From Butyrivibrio proteoclasticus B316 (GTDB lineage Bacteria > Bacillota > Clostridia > Lachnospirales > Lachnospiraceae), in the NCBI RefSeq assembly GCF_000145035.1, contig NC_014387.1, positions 814,276-878,275 of the forward strand: a DNA stretch of 64,000 nt, written 5' to 3'. The translations under genes were made by a program, and so were the position numbers. The notes beneath the pieces were generated by a model. That model saw only the letters and a program-made list of their open reading frames with translations, was not told the origin of the DNA and did not search any database. Within the stretch, counting starts at the first letter, position 1. Each line of letters starts with the position of its first letter. Below are positions 26,307-35,158 of the stretch, one piece after another.

Positions 26307-27605
26307 ATGGAAATGAAAAAAATTGGAGCCTTAGCTATGACAGCTATGCTGGGCGCATCTGTTCTTACAGGCTGCGGCGGGGAAAACGCAGGATCAACAA
26401 GTACAGCTGCTAACAATGATTCAAAGACATCTACAACAGCTACTGATACAGCAGCTCAGACAGAGACTCAGAAGGTAGAGCTCAAGATCTGGGTTCCTGA
26501 ACAGGAAGTAGCGATCACAGATGAGATGGTTAAGAAGTTCGACGCTGCTCACGACGAATTCGACATCACATATGAGATCGCAGTTGTAGGAATTGATGAG
26601 GCTCCACAGGCCCTTGAGACAGATGCGGACACAGCAGCTGATATTTTCTACACACCATCAGGCGGTGTAGGCGACCTTGCTGGAAAGGGACTTCTCCTTC
26701 CAATTACCAAGGATTTCGATACTCTTGTAGCAGACCTTCCTGAGAGTGCTATCAATGCGGTAACAATCGACGGACTTACATATGCAGTTCCTTTCTCACC
26801 TAATACTTTCTTCATGTATTACAACAAGGATCTTTTCACAGAGGAAGAGGTTAAAAACCTTGACACAATGCTTGCAAAAGACCTTGGTGATGGAATGTGG
26901 AACTTTAGTACACAGCTTACAAACTCATGGTATTCAGAGATGTTCTTCCTTGGAAATGGAACAACACTTTTTGGAGCTGACGGAAAAGATGAAAAAGAGT
27001 GCTCTTTCAACAATGCAAACGGACTTGAGTCAGGAAAGTACATGATCGAGCTTGCAGCTAATCCTAAGTATCTCGAGGATGCTGATGGTGTAGGCGGAAA
27101 TGCCTTCAAGGAAGGTAAGCTTGGCGCTGTAACAAGCGGAGCATGGAGCGCACCTGAGTTTAGAGAAGCCCTTGGTGATAAGGTTGGTGCAGTAGCACTT
27201 CCTGTAGCTAACATTGGTGGCAAAGAAGTACAGCTTTCAAACTTCGTAGATTTCAAGACAATCACAGTTAAGTCAAATACTCAGTATCCACTTTGCGCTC
27301 AGCAGCTTGCAGTTTATATGGCTAGTCCGGAGAGCTGCCTTACAAGATACAAAGAGCAGGGCGATGTTCCTGTACTTAAGTCTCTTTCAGAGAGTGCTGA
27401 GATTGCAAGTGATATCGTAGCAAGCGCACTTAACGATCAGGCTGCAAATGCTACAAACCAGCCAAGTATTCCTAAGATGGGTGACTACTGGGATCCTATG
27501 AAGGCTTTTGGAACAAGCGTATACAGCGGAGAAGTTACAGAAGCAAATCTTCAGAGCCAGCTTGATGCACTTGTAGACAGCATCACAAGTACACTTACTG
27601 AATAA
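26307..27605 (+). CDS. Maltodextrin-type ABC substrate-binding lipoprotein
   Basis: Solute-binding lipoprotein of 432 residues. The signal peptide ends LTGC with lipidated Cys23, then a Ser/Thr/Asn-rich linker. The mature protein resembles MalE/MalX: LKIWVPEQEV, YAVPFSPNTFFMYYNKDLF and GKLGAVTSGAWSAPEF. With MalF/MalG-type permeases, GH13 and GH31 in the same operon, linear or cyclic malto-oligosaccharides are the likely ligands. AAGGAGG (26291-26297) gives good spacing. It is separated from its permease gene by 263 bases containing a very long hairpin, which may keep its expression above that of the permeases. Confidence 0.92.
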   Translation: MEMKKIGALAMTAMLGASVLTGCGGENAGSTSTAANNDSKTSTTATDTAAQTETQKVELKIWVPEQEVAITDEMVKKFDAAHDEFDITYEIAVVGIDEAPQALETDADTAADIFYTPSGGVGDLAGKGLLLPITKDFDTLVADLPESAINAVTIDGLTYAVPFSPNTFFMYYNKDLFTEEEVKNLDTMLAKDLGDGMWNFSTQLTNSWYSEMFFLGNGTTLFGADGKDEKECSFNNANGLESGKYMIELAANPKYLEDADGVGGNAFKEGKLGAVTSGAWSAPEFREALGDKVGAVALPVANIGGKEVQLSNFVDFKTITVKSNTQYPLCAQQLAVYMASPESCLTRYKEQGDVPVLKSLSESAEIASDIVASALNDQAANATNQPSIPKMGDYWDPMKAFGTSVYSGEVTEANLQSQLDALVDSITSTLTE

Positions 27606-27627
27606 TTTTGCTTCTATACGGACGGCA

Positions 27628-27817
27628 GTGGAGCTTACATAAGCTCGTAGCTGGCAGTGTGTATATTTTTTGTTCCTGTTGTGCCGGACATTACGATGAG
27701 CCCATAGCATGACATGTATGTGCAATGGCACATGCATGTCATTGGTCTCATCTTCATGGCACAAAAAGTCACAAAATAATATACATATCCGCCAGCTGAG
27801 CTATATGTAAGCTCCAC
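27628..27817 (+). other. 190-nt intercistronic hairpin within the maltodextrin operon
   Basis: The whole gap between binding-protein and permease genes folds into one long imperfect stem. GTGGAGCTTACAT (27628-27640) pairs with ATGTAAGCTCCAC (27805-27817). AGCTC and AGCTGGC (27642-27655) pair with GCCAGCT and GAGCT (27791-27802). GTGCC (27681-27685) pairs with GGCAC (27758-27762) and GATGAG (27695-27700) with CTCATC (27747-27752). The tip is a 15-bp stem around AATG (27724-27727). No T-run follows. It may protect the upstream message from 3' decay, or be a palindromic repeat element inserted in the operon. Confidence 0.8.
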
Positions 27818-27868
27818 ATGCCTGATTATGAAATGCTTACATTATTTATTTAGATAGAGGTAATTACA

Positions 27869-29230
27869 ATGCAAGTAGTTAATTCTAAAAGAAATATCAT
27901 TACAACGTTTACCAAAGGCAATCTCTTTTCCAAACTTTCTTATGTGGTACTGGGTTTATCAAATATAAAAAATGGTCAGGTGTTTAAGGGACTTATCTTC
28001 CTTGCATTGGAAGTGCTGTACATTGTGTTTATGGCGCTGACAGGAAGACATAACCTCTATATGTTGAGGACTCTTGGAGAGAGCACTCAGGGCATGACCT
28101 ATAATGAGAGCCTTGGAATCTACGAAGTGACCAAGGGTGACAACTCCATGCTGATCCTGCTTGCAGGCGTTGTAACACTTGTCATAACCGGATTTTTCAT
28201 TGCTTTATGGCTTTTTAGCATTTTTTCAGGAGAAAAGGCAAGGCAGAGAAGAGAACTTGGCAAAAGACCTAACACTTTATTAGAAGACATCAGAAGTCTT
28301 GCTAATGAGAATGTGCACTTTCTCTTTTTATCAATTCCTGTCCTTGGACTTTCGATTTTTACGGTAATGCCTCTTATCTACATGATCCTTATGGCATTTA
28401 CCAACTACGATTCAGAACATCAGCCACCCGGAAATCTTTTTACCTGGGTTGGGATCAAGAACTTTTTTACCCTGTTATCGACAGGTGACAGATTATCAGC
28501 CACCTTCTGGCCGGTTTTGGGATGGACTCTTATATGGGGCTTTGCGGCCACATTTTCCTGCTACTTTGGTGGGATGATACTTGCTATGATCATAAATTCC
28601 AAGGGAATTAAATATAAAAAATTCTGGAGAACTGTTTTTGTAATCACAATGGCGATTCCTGCCTTTATTTCACTCAGAGTTGTGGCGACAATGCTGGGAG
28701 AGAGAGGAATTCTCAACGTACTTCTTCAGCAGTGGGGCTTTACTGCAAGTGCGCTGCCATTTTTGTCTAACGTGACATGGGCCAGAGTTTCAGTTATTGT
28801 TGTCAATTTCTGGATTGGTGTACCTGTCACAATGCTCATGGTATCAGGTATTCTTATGAATATTCCTGCAGAGCTTTATGAAAGTGCTAAGATTGACGGA
28901 GCAGGTCCTGTACTTGCATTTTTGAAGATAACATTCCCCTATATGTGGTTTGTTACAACACCATACCTGATTTCCAACCTTATTGGTAACTTCAATAACT
29001 TTAACGTTATTTATTTCCTTACAGCAGGCCAGCCTCTTACACTTGATTACTTCAAGGGTGCAGGCAAGACAGATCTTCTTGTTACCTGGCTGTACAAGCT
29101 GACCAAGGATAGTAATGATTATAACCTTGCAGCAACTATAGGTATTATCATCTTTGTTATTTCAGCAACCTTTACTTTGATCTCCTTCTCAAGGTCGGCT
29201 GCTATGAAGAATGAGGAGGGATTCCAATAA
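27869..29230 (+). CDS. malF: Maltodextrin ABC permease, MalF type
   Basis: Permease of 453 residues, longer than the usual ~300. The N-terminal ~150 residues add two to three helices with a KNGQVFKGLIFLALEVLYIV segment, followed by the permease core with the EAA loop YESAKIDGAGPVLAFLKITF. Extended MalF proteins are known for maltose systems. Its TAA overlaps the ATG of the next gene by one base (TAATG), giving tight translational coupling. No ATPase gene is present in the operon. Confidence 0.9.
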   Translation: MQVVNSKRNIITTFTKGNLFSKLSYVVLGLSNIKNGQVFKGLIFLALEVLYIVFMALTGRHNLYMLRTLGESTQGMTYNESLGIYEVTKGDNSMLILLAGVVTLVITGFFIALWLFSIFSGEKARQRRELGKRPNTLLEDIRSLANENVHFLFLSIPVLGLSIFTVMPLIYMILMAFTNYDSEHQPPGNLFTWVGIKNFFTLLSTGDRLSATFWPVLGWTLIWGFAATFSCYFGGMILAMIINSKGIKYKKFWRTVFVITMAIPAFISLRVVATMLGERGILNVLLQQWGFTASALPFLSNVTWARVSVIVVNFWIGVPVTMLMVSGILMNIPAELYESAKIDGAGPVLAFLKITFPYMWFVTTPYLISNLIGNFNNFNVIYFLTAGQPLTLDYFKGAGKTDLLVTWLYKLTKDSNDYNLAATIGIIIFVISATFTLISFSRSAAMKNEEGFQ

Positions 29231-30543
29231 TGGGAAACTTTCGTAAGACAGTAATAGGATTAAATCTAAAGAATCATTTAAAGGCTGTTGTTATGGCTAT
29301 TCTGGCATTTGTGGCTCTTTTCCTGCCATATGTGAATCTGGGAAAAGAGATGGCAAATGGCGAAAGAAAGGCCTTGTTTGCTACAGCGTTAAGGCTGATG
29401 CAGATATCAGCAGGCGAAAATACCGGCGCCGCAGGAACTTTTTCATGGGCTTATGTATTTGTATTTGGGGCAGTAGTGTTCACGATATTGGCAGTTGTAT
29501 TTGCGGTTGTATCAGTATTTAAGACAAATTCAGTTGTAATGAGAATATGGCAGTGCTTTCAGGCACTTTCAGTCATTTTCACAGGGCTTTTGATGTTTTC
29601 CACAAGAAGCATCATGAAGGCAAGCGGAATGGACGGAAACTTCCTTAACAAGGATCTGTCTTTTGGCTACTGGATAATGCTCATAGCAGCATTTCTCGGA
29701 CTTGTATTTGTAATGAGCGTCAATAAGACAAATGTTGGTTATATCGTTCTAACAGTACTCGGCGTTATCTGGCTCTTCCCGGTTCTGTGGATTGTACTTA
29801 CAGCTTTCAGAGCAGAGCAGGGCTACTATGTAGGTTATTTTATTCCTAAGGGATTTACATTTGATAACTTCATAAATCTTTTTACCAATAACAGTGTTCT
29901 TCCATTTGCGAGATGGTGGTGCAACACTCTTATAGTCGCTCTGTGCAGCTGCGTGATAAATACACTTATCGTGCTGATGACATCATATGTTCTTAGTAGA
30001 ACAAGATTTGCCGGACGTAAGGCTTTTATGAATATTCTCATGATAATCGGAATGTTCCCGGGCTTCATGTCACTTATTGCAGTTTATAACATCCTTAAGG
30101 GACTTGGCTTAAATCAGTCGCTTATGGCCCTTATAGTTGTTGGAGCTGCAGGCGCTGCCATGGGATATCATGTTAGTAAGGGCTTTTTTGACACTATTCC
30201 CAAGGCAATTGATGAGGCAGCTATCATAGACGGAGCGTCCAGACTTCAGATATTCATACATGTGACACTTCCGCTTGCCAAGTCAATTATTGTATATACA
30301 GTTCTTGGAAGCTTCCTCGGAGCCTGGTCAGACTATATCTTCCCAAGTATGCTCTTTGGTGATAAGCAGAGCTCTTATACCGTAGCTGTAGGTCTTTACT
30401 GGCTCACAGACTTTAAGAGAATTGACACTTACTATACACAGTTTGCTGCAGGCGCTGTGATCGTAGCAGTTCCTATTGTAGTTCTGTTCGTATGGCTTCA
30501 GAGATTTTATGTTGAGGGACTTTCAGGCTCTGTAAAGGGATAA
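29230..30543 (+). CDS. malG: Maltodextrin ABC permease, MalG type with N-terminal extension
   Basis: Permease of 437 residues. The MalG core occupies roughly residues 165-437, with EAA loop DEAAIIDGASRLQIFIHVTL and tail QRFYVEGLSGSVKG. Ahead of it are about 160 extra residues with four predicted helices (~15-35, 75-100, 110-130, 140-160), which ordinary MalG proteins of ~280 residues lack. It is coupled to malF by a one-base overlap. The role of the extension is unknown; it could stabilise the complex or take part in regulation. Confidence 0.9.
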   Translation: MGNFRKTVIGLNLKNHLKAVVMAILAFVALFLPYVNLGKEMANGERKALFATALRLMQISAGENTGAAGTFSWAYVFVFGAVVFTILAVVFAVVSVFKTNSVVMRIWQCFQALSVIFTGLLMFSTRSIMKASGMDGNFLNKDLSFGYWIMLIAAFLGLVFVMSVNKTNVGYIVLTVLGVIWLFPVLWIVLTAFRAEQGYYVGYFIPKGFTFDNFINLFTNNSVLPFARWWCNTLIVALCSCVINTLIVLMTSYVLSRTRFAGRKAFMNILMIIGMFPGFMSLIAVYNILKGLGLNQSLMALIVVGAAGAAMGYHVSKGFFDTIPKAIDEAAIIDGASRLQIFIHVTLPLAKSIIVYTVLGSFLGAWSDYIFPSMLFGDKQSSYTVAVGLYWLTDFKRIDTYYTQFAAGAVIVAVPIVVLFVWLQRFYVEGLSGSVKG

Positions 30544-30564
30544 TGTTATTGTAATGTAATTAAG

Positions 30565-30613
30565 ATTTCAGGGACGAAGATTTCTTTTGTCCCTGAAATT
30601 ATGAATTTTTTTT
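30565..30613 (+). other. Stem-loop with T-run between malG and GH13 (partial terminator)
   Basis: ATTTCAGGGAC (30565-30575) pairs perfectly with GTCCCTGAAAT (30589-30599). A TATGAA interval and eight Ts follow, so termination would be partial. This would lower expression of the GH13 and GH31 genes relative to the transporter. Confidence 0.6.
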
Positions 30614-30626
30614 GCAGGAGAATATT

Positions 30627-32468
30627 ATGAATTGGTTAGACAGTATATATAGTGACGGAACAAGAGGTTTTGTCAGCAATATGACACCTGAGATTGGAGA
30701 AAAGGTGAGAATTTCTATGAGGGTTATGGAAGACTCACAGATTCAAAAGGTGTTTGTAAGGCGCATCAGTAATGGCGCCGAGCAGTACATTGAAATGGAA
30801 AAAGACAAATCTTTTGCCGGATTACAATACTATAGCGCAGAAACTGTCATGAATGAGCCAAGACTGTCATATTACTTCGTGATTGCCTGCAAAGATGTCA
30901 TCTACTTTTATACTCAGGCCGGCGTAACAACTTATGTTCCAAGCGAGGAAAACAACTTTGTGATATTGTGTGGAAAAACTCGCATGAATGATTGTGAAGA
31001 CTCTTCCGGACATTCGGCTTACAACAAATATTATGTACAGCCCGAATGGGTAAAAGGAGCAGTATACTATCAGATTTTCCCGACAAGCTTCAAGGATCAT
31101 TCTCTTTATGGGGTGATCGACAAAATTCCTTATCTTAAGGAACTGGGAGTTACTGCAGTTTACCTTAATCCTATTTTTACAGCACCAAGTGAGCACAAGT
31201 ATGACTGCGCGGATTATTTCCATGTTGATGAGTCGCTTGGAGGAGATGAGGCTCTAGAAGCTTTATCCAAGGCTCTTCACGATAATGGTATGAGGCTGAT
31301 TCTTGATATATCCATCAACCATACAGGACTTGAGTATAGCTGGGCTAAGAACAGGAAAGATTTTTATGTTAAAGAACCGGATGGTTCACTTAAGGGGTGG
31401 GCAGGCTTTAAAGGCCTTCCTGTCCTGGACTATAGAAATGACGAAGTAAGGGAAATCATTTACAGAGGAAAAGACTCTGTTATCAGAAAGTGGCTTCGCC
31501 CGCCTTACAATGCTGACGGATGGCGCTTTGATGTAGCAGATGTATGGGGAAGAAATGATGATGTTCAGCTTGCAGATGAGCTCTGGCAGGAATTATGCCA
31601 GGCTATCCGGGAAGAAAAAGAAGACGCCATGATAATTGGCGAGCACTGGGGAGACTGCACTGAATATCTAAAGGGTGATCTGTGGAATGCTCCAATGAAC
31701 TATTTTGGATTTGGCAGGATTGCAAGACAGTTCGCCGGACTTCCGGATCTTTTTATAATGCGAAATGAAGCATTAAATTCAATCCCATACAAGCTGACAG
31801 CACAGGACGTGGTGCTTAGAACAAGTGAGTATTACACAAAACTCCCACAGGTTATAGCAGATTGCAACATGAATCTCTTTGACTCCCATGACGTTTCAAG
31901 GGCTCATAATAATCCTGAAATCGACGATGACAAATGGCGCAGCATGGTAATGATGCAGTATCTGTGGACTGGCATTCCATGTATATATTATGGTGATGAA
32001 CTTGATATTGACGGGTATACAGAGCATGACAGCGGCTTCAGATTCAAGATGCCCTGGGATGAAGAGGATAGGAGAAAGAAAGGACAGCGCTTTATTACTT
32101 ATCAAAAGCTTAACTGGCTAAGGAGTAATGAACCTGCTTTTGCAGAAGGCGGAAGAAAAGTACTTTTTGCAGAAGGCAGAGTGCTCTCTGTAGCAAGGTT
32201 TATGGATGACAATATTTATATAGGTGTCATTTCCATGGAAGATGAAGAGAGGACTGTTCAGATACCGGTTGGATATGTGGGGGCTTGTGAGCCTGATAAC
32301 AGTGAACTTGTTGATGAACTTGGTAATAAATTTGAGGGAAGAACATGCGCAGATGGAATGTATGAAATTACGATTCCACCTCGCGGGTCATACCTGATAA
32401 AGATGCATTCATCTAAAGATGAAGCCTATAAGCAGGGGTACAATGAATTAAGCGGCAGTTTGGAGTAA
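30627..32468 (+). CDS. GH13 cyclomaltodextrinase/neopullulanase-type enzyme
   Basis: Cytoplasmic amylase-family enzyme of 613 residues. The N-terminal ~120 residues resemble the CBM34 domain of neopullulanases and cyclomaltodextrinases. The barrel begins VKGAVYYQIFPTSFKDHS. Catalytic residues are Asp302 in GWRFDVADVWG (nucleophile), Glu339 in IIGEHWGD (acid/base) and Asp422 in FDSHDVSR. It hydrolyses imported malto-oligosaccharides or cyclodextrins. CAGGAG (30615-30620) sets the ATG at 30627. The GH31 gene follows 4 bases after the stop. Confidence 0.9.
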   Translation: MNWLDSIYSDGTRGFVSNMTPEIGEKVRISMRVMEDSQIQKVFVRRISNGAEQYIEMEKDKSFAGLQYYSAETVMNEPRLSYYFVIACKDVIYFYTQAGVTTYVPSEENNFVILCGKTRMNDCEDSSGHSAYNKYYVQPEWVKGAVYYQIFPTSFKDHSLYGVIDKIPYLKELGVTAVYLNPIFTAPSEHKYDCADYFHVDESLGGDEALEALSKALHDNGMRLILDISINHTGLEYSWAKNRKDFYVKEPDGSLKGWAGFKGLPVLDYRNDEVREIIYRGKDSVIRKWLRPPYNADGWRFDVADVWGRNDDVQLADELWQELCQAIREEKEDAMIIGEHWGDCTEYLKGDLWNAPMNYFGFGRIARQFAGLPDLFIMRNEALNSIPYKLTAQDVVLRTSEYYTKLPQVIADCNMNLFDSHDVSRAHNNPEIDDDKWRSMVMMQYLWTGIPCIYYGDELDIDGYTEHDSGFRFKMPWDEEDRRKKGQRFITYQKLNWLRSNEPAFAEGGRKVLFAEGRVLSVARFMDDNIYIGVISMEDEERTVQIPVGYVGACEPDNSELVDELGNKFEGRTCADGMYEITIPPRGSYLIKMHSSKDEAYKQGYNELSGSLE

Positions 32469-32472
32469 AGAC

Positions 32473-35094
32473 ATGAAAAAAGAAAATGGGCATTTGAATA
32501 TGCTGATCGGTGATAAGTACAGAATTACAGTGCTTACAGACAGACTTATAAGACTTGAATACAGTGAAAATGGCAGTTTTGAGGATAGAGCATCCTTTGC
32601 AGTGGTAAACAGAGATTTGTTTTTTAAGGATCAGATCACTGGTCATGAAGGCAGAAATGAAGAAAACGCTGCTGTAACAGAGAACTTACAGGTATCAGAT
32701 TCTGAAAATCTTCTTACAATTGAGACTAAATATCTTTTCCTGACTTATGATAAAAAAGAGTTCTCGTCTCTTGGACTTAGTATAAGACTAAAAGATACAG
32801 GTATTGTCTGGAATTATGGGGACAATTATACAGACTGGTCCAATCTGGGCGGAACAGCAAGAACGCTTGATGACGCAGATGGTAAGGTCAACCTTGAGAA
32901 GGGTATTTTTGGTAAAAACGGATATGCCTGTATCGATGATAGTAAAACACCTGTGTTTGAAGGCGAGGAGCTTGTAAATAGAAGTGAAGATGCAGTAGAT
33001 GTCTATTTCTTTGGCTATGGAAGAGATTATTATAACGGCCTTCGTGACTTCTGCATGTTATGCGGAAGGATGCCCATGATCCCAAGATATGCGCTTGGAA
33101 ACTGGTGGAGCAGGTATTACAGATATACAGAAGATTCCTATATGGATGTCGTAGAGCATTTTGCCAAGGAACAGATTCCGATTTCTGTAGCCGTTATCGA
33201 CATGGACTGGCATATCACGGAAGTTGATCCAAGGTATGGCTCAGGATGGACAGGGTATAGCTGGAATAAAGATCTTTTCCCTGATCACAAAAGATTTCTT
33301 AAAAAGCTTCATGACAACAAACTCTCCGTTACTCTAAATCTTCATCCGGCAGACGGGATTAGGCCTTTTGAAGACATGTACGAAGATGTTGCAAGTGCCA
33401 TGAAAGAGAGAACTTGTGGCAATAAAGGTGAAAAGAGCACAGAAAGCGGTACATCAGGCAGCTTCGCAAATGATGTAAATACTGCAGGCAGTACGTCAGA
33501 TAGTTGTGGAAGTGGCGTAAATATATCAGGGACGGCATCTGATATTTGTGGAATTGAGCATCAGGACTATGAGAATGGAGTTGAGTTTGACTTTGGAAAC
33601 AAGACATTCCGCGATGTTTATTTTGATAAGGTTATGCACCCTTATGAGGAGGATGGAGTCGATTTCTGGTGGATTGACTGGCAGCAGGGAACCGGCAGAA
33701 AGCCTACAGATGTAGATCCCCTTCTGTTGCTAAACCACTATCATTATATGGATCAGGAAAAGAGAAATCTTCGTCCGATGATCTTTTCCAGATATGCAGG
33801 CGTTGGAAGCCACAGATATCCGGTAGGTTTTTCCGGAGACTCGCATGCAACATGGAAGTCTTTAGAGTTCCAGCCCTATTTTACCAGTACAGCCAGTAAT
33901 ATAGCTTATGGAACCTGGAGCCATGACATTGGCGGACATATGCTTGGAGATAAGAATGACGACAGGCTGATCAGGTGGATTGAATATGGAGTCTTTTCTC
34001 CGATAATGAGGATCCACAGTAGCTGCAGCCCATTCTTTAACAAAGAACCATGGCTTTTGGATGAACCCTACAGGCAGATTGCTAAGAAGTTTATGAGGCT
34101 TCGTCATGAGCTTATTCCATATCTTTATACTGAAAATCACAGAGCTTATGAGGAGTCCAAGCCACTTGTAAGGCCGATGTATTATGACTATTCAGAGGAG
34201 ATGGGCGATGAGAGCTATGAAGTGAGAAATCAGTATGGATTTGGAGATAATCTCCTAGTTTGCGCTATTACAAGTCCGGATGATGACGAGCTTCGCCTTG
34301 GAAGTACAAGAGCTCTTATTCCTGCTGGCAGATGGTATGATATTTTCAATGGCCGTATTTATGACTGCGATAACAATAGAGTAAGAAAGCTTTATAGAAA
34401 TCTTTCGGAGATACCGGTTCTTTTACCTGCCGGAGGCATTGTTCCAATGGCGCGTTTGCAGGATGAGAATAATTGCAAGGATAGTAATGGCTGCGAAAAT
34501 GGAGAGGTGCCAGGAAGACTGTTAAATGATACCGGTAACCCCGAAAAACTCAGAATCCTTGTCGGTGGAGGCGCATCAGGAAGCTATAAGCTTTATGAAG
34601 ATGATGGAATTACCATGAACTTTACTGATGGAGCAAGTGTTGAAACTGAAATTTCAGTAGCCTATGACTATGAGTCTTGCACAACATCATTTACGATTGC
34701 CCCGGCAGCAGGCGACCTGTCGCTTATACCTGATAAGAGAGACTATGAAATTGTCTTTTTTGGGGTCAAGGCATCTGGGGTCAGAATTCAAGTTGGAGAT
34801 TCAGAAACAGAGATAGCAGCTGCAATCTCCTTTGATAGAGTTAAAACCATAGTAACCGTGCCGGCGACATGCGTTTCAGAGAAAGTATTAATAACACTTA
34901 AAGGCGTAGTTCTTTTGGAAAATGATTACAGAAAACTTGCATTTGAAATCCTTGACAGAGCCTGGATCAAGACCATGGACAAAGAGCTAGTATTCAACAA
35001 GCTAAACGCTCTACCCAAGGAACACTTCGCCTGCTGGCTCAGAACCGCCGACGTTTCGGAAAATCTAAAGCGCGCCCTCGAAGAAGTACTCTAA
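32473..35094 (+). CDS. GH31 alpha-glucosidase-type enzyme with low-complexity insertions
   Basis: Cytoplasmic enzyme of 873 residues. The GH31 barrel is seen in ALGNWWSRYYRYTEDSYMDV and VAVIDMDWHITEVDP. The nucleophile is probably Asp402 in FWWIDWQQG and the acid/base Asp456 in VGFSGDSHATW. It should release glucose from the ends of malto- or isomalto-oligosaccharides. Two segments look inserted: ~312-360, rich in Ser, Gly, Thr, Asn and containing four Cys, and ~665-690, rich in Asn, Cys and Glu. Both interrupt otherwise normal GH31 sequence. It is the last gene of the maltodextrin operon. Confidence 0.88.
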   Translation: MKKENGHLNMLIGDKYRITVLTDRLIRLEYSENGSFEDRASFAVVNRDLFFKDQITGHEGRNEENAAVTENLQVSDSENLLTIETKYLFLTYDKKEFSSLGLSIRLKDTGIVWNYGDNYTDWSNLGGTARTLDDADGKVNLEKGIFGKNGYACIDDSKTPVFEGEELVNRSEDAVDVYFFGYGRDYYNGLRDFCMLCGRMPMIPRYALGNWWSRYYRYTEDSYMDVVEHFAKEQIPISVAVIDMDWHITEVDPRYGSGWTGYSWNKDLFPDHKRFLKKLHDNKLSVTLNLHPADGIRPFEDMYEDVASAMKERTCGNKGEKSTESGTSGSFANDVNTAGSTSDSCGSGVNISGTASDICGIEHQDYENGVEFDFGNKTFRDVYFDKVMHPYEEDGVDFWWIDWQQGTGRKPTDVDPLLLLNHYHYMDQEKRNLRPMIFSRYAGVGSHRYPVGFSGDSHATWKSLEFQPYFTSTASNIAYGTWSHDIGGHMLGDKNDDRLIRWIEYGVFSPIMRIHSSCSPFFNKEPWLLDEPYRQIAKKFMRLRHELIPYLYTENHRAYEESKPLVRPMYYDYSEEMGDESYEVRNQYGFGDNLLVCAITSPDDDELRLGSTRALIPAGRWYDIFNGRIYDCDNNRVRKLYRNLSEIPVLLPAGGIVPMARLQDENNCKDSNGCENGEVPGRLLNDTGNPEKLRILVGGGASGSYKLYEDDGITMNFTDGASVETEISVAYDYESCTTSFTIAPAAGDLSLIPDKRDYEIVFFGVKASGVRIQVGDSETEIAAAISFDRVKTIVTVPATCVSEKVLITLKGVVLLENDYRKLAFEILDRAWIKTMDKELVFNKLNALPKEHFACWLRTADVSENLKRALEEVL

Positions 35095-35096
35095 AT

Positions 35097-35149
35097 TGCT
35101 ACTATCCACAACCTGCGCAGGGGGGTGAGCCTGGCTGGGGATAGTAGCA
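35097..35149. terminator. Convergent hairpin between GH31 and the beta-helix lipoprotein gene
   Basis: TGCTACTATCC (35097-35107, with T at 35097) pairs with GGATAGTAGCA (35139-35149) over 11 bp. The loop contains the palindrome CCTGCGCAGG (35112-35121). The two genes converge here with 64 bases between stops. T-runs are weak on both sides, so its terminator role is tentative. Confidence 0.5.
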
Positions 35150-35158
35150 GGATAAGTG

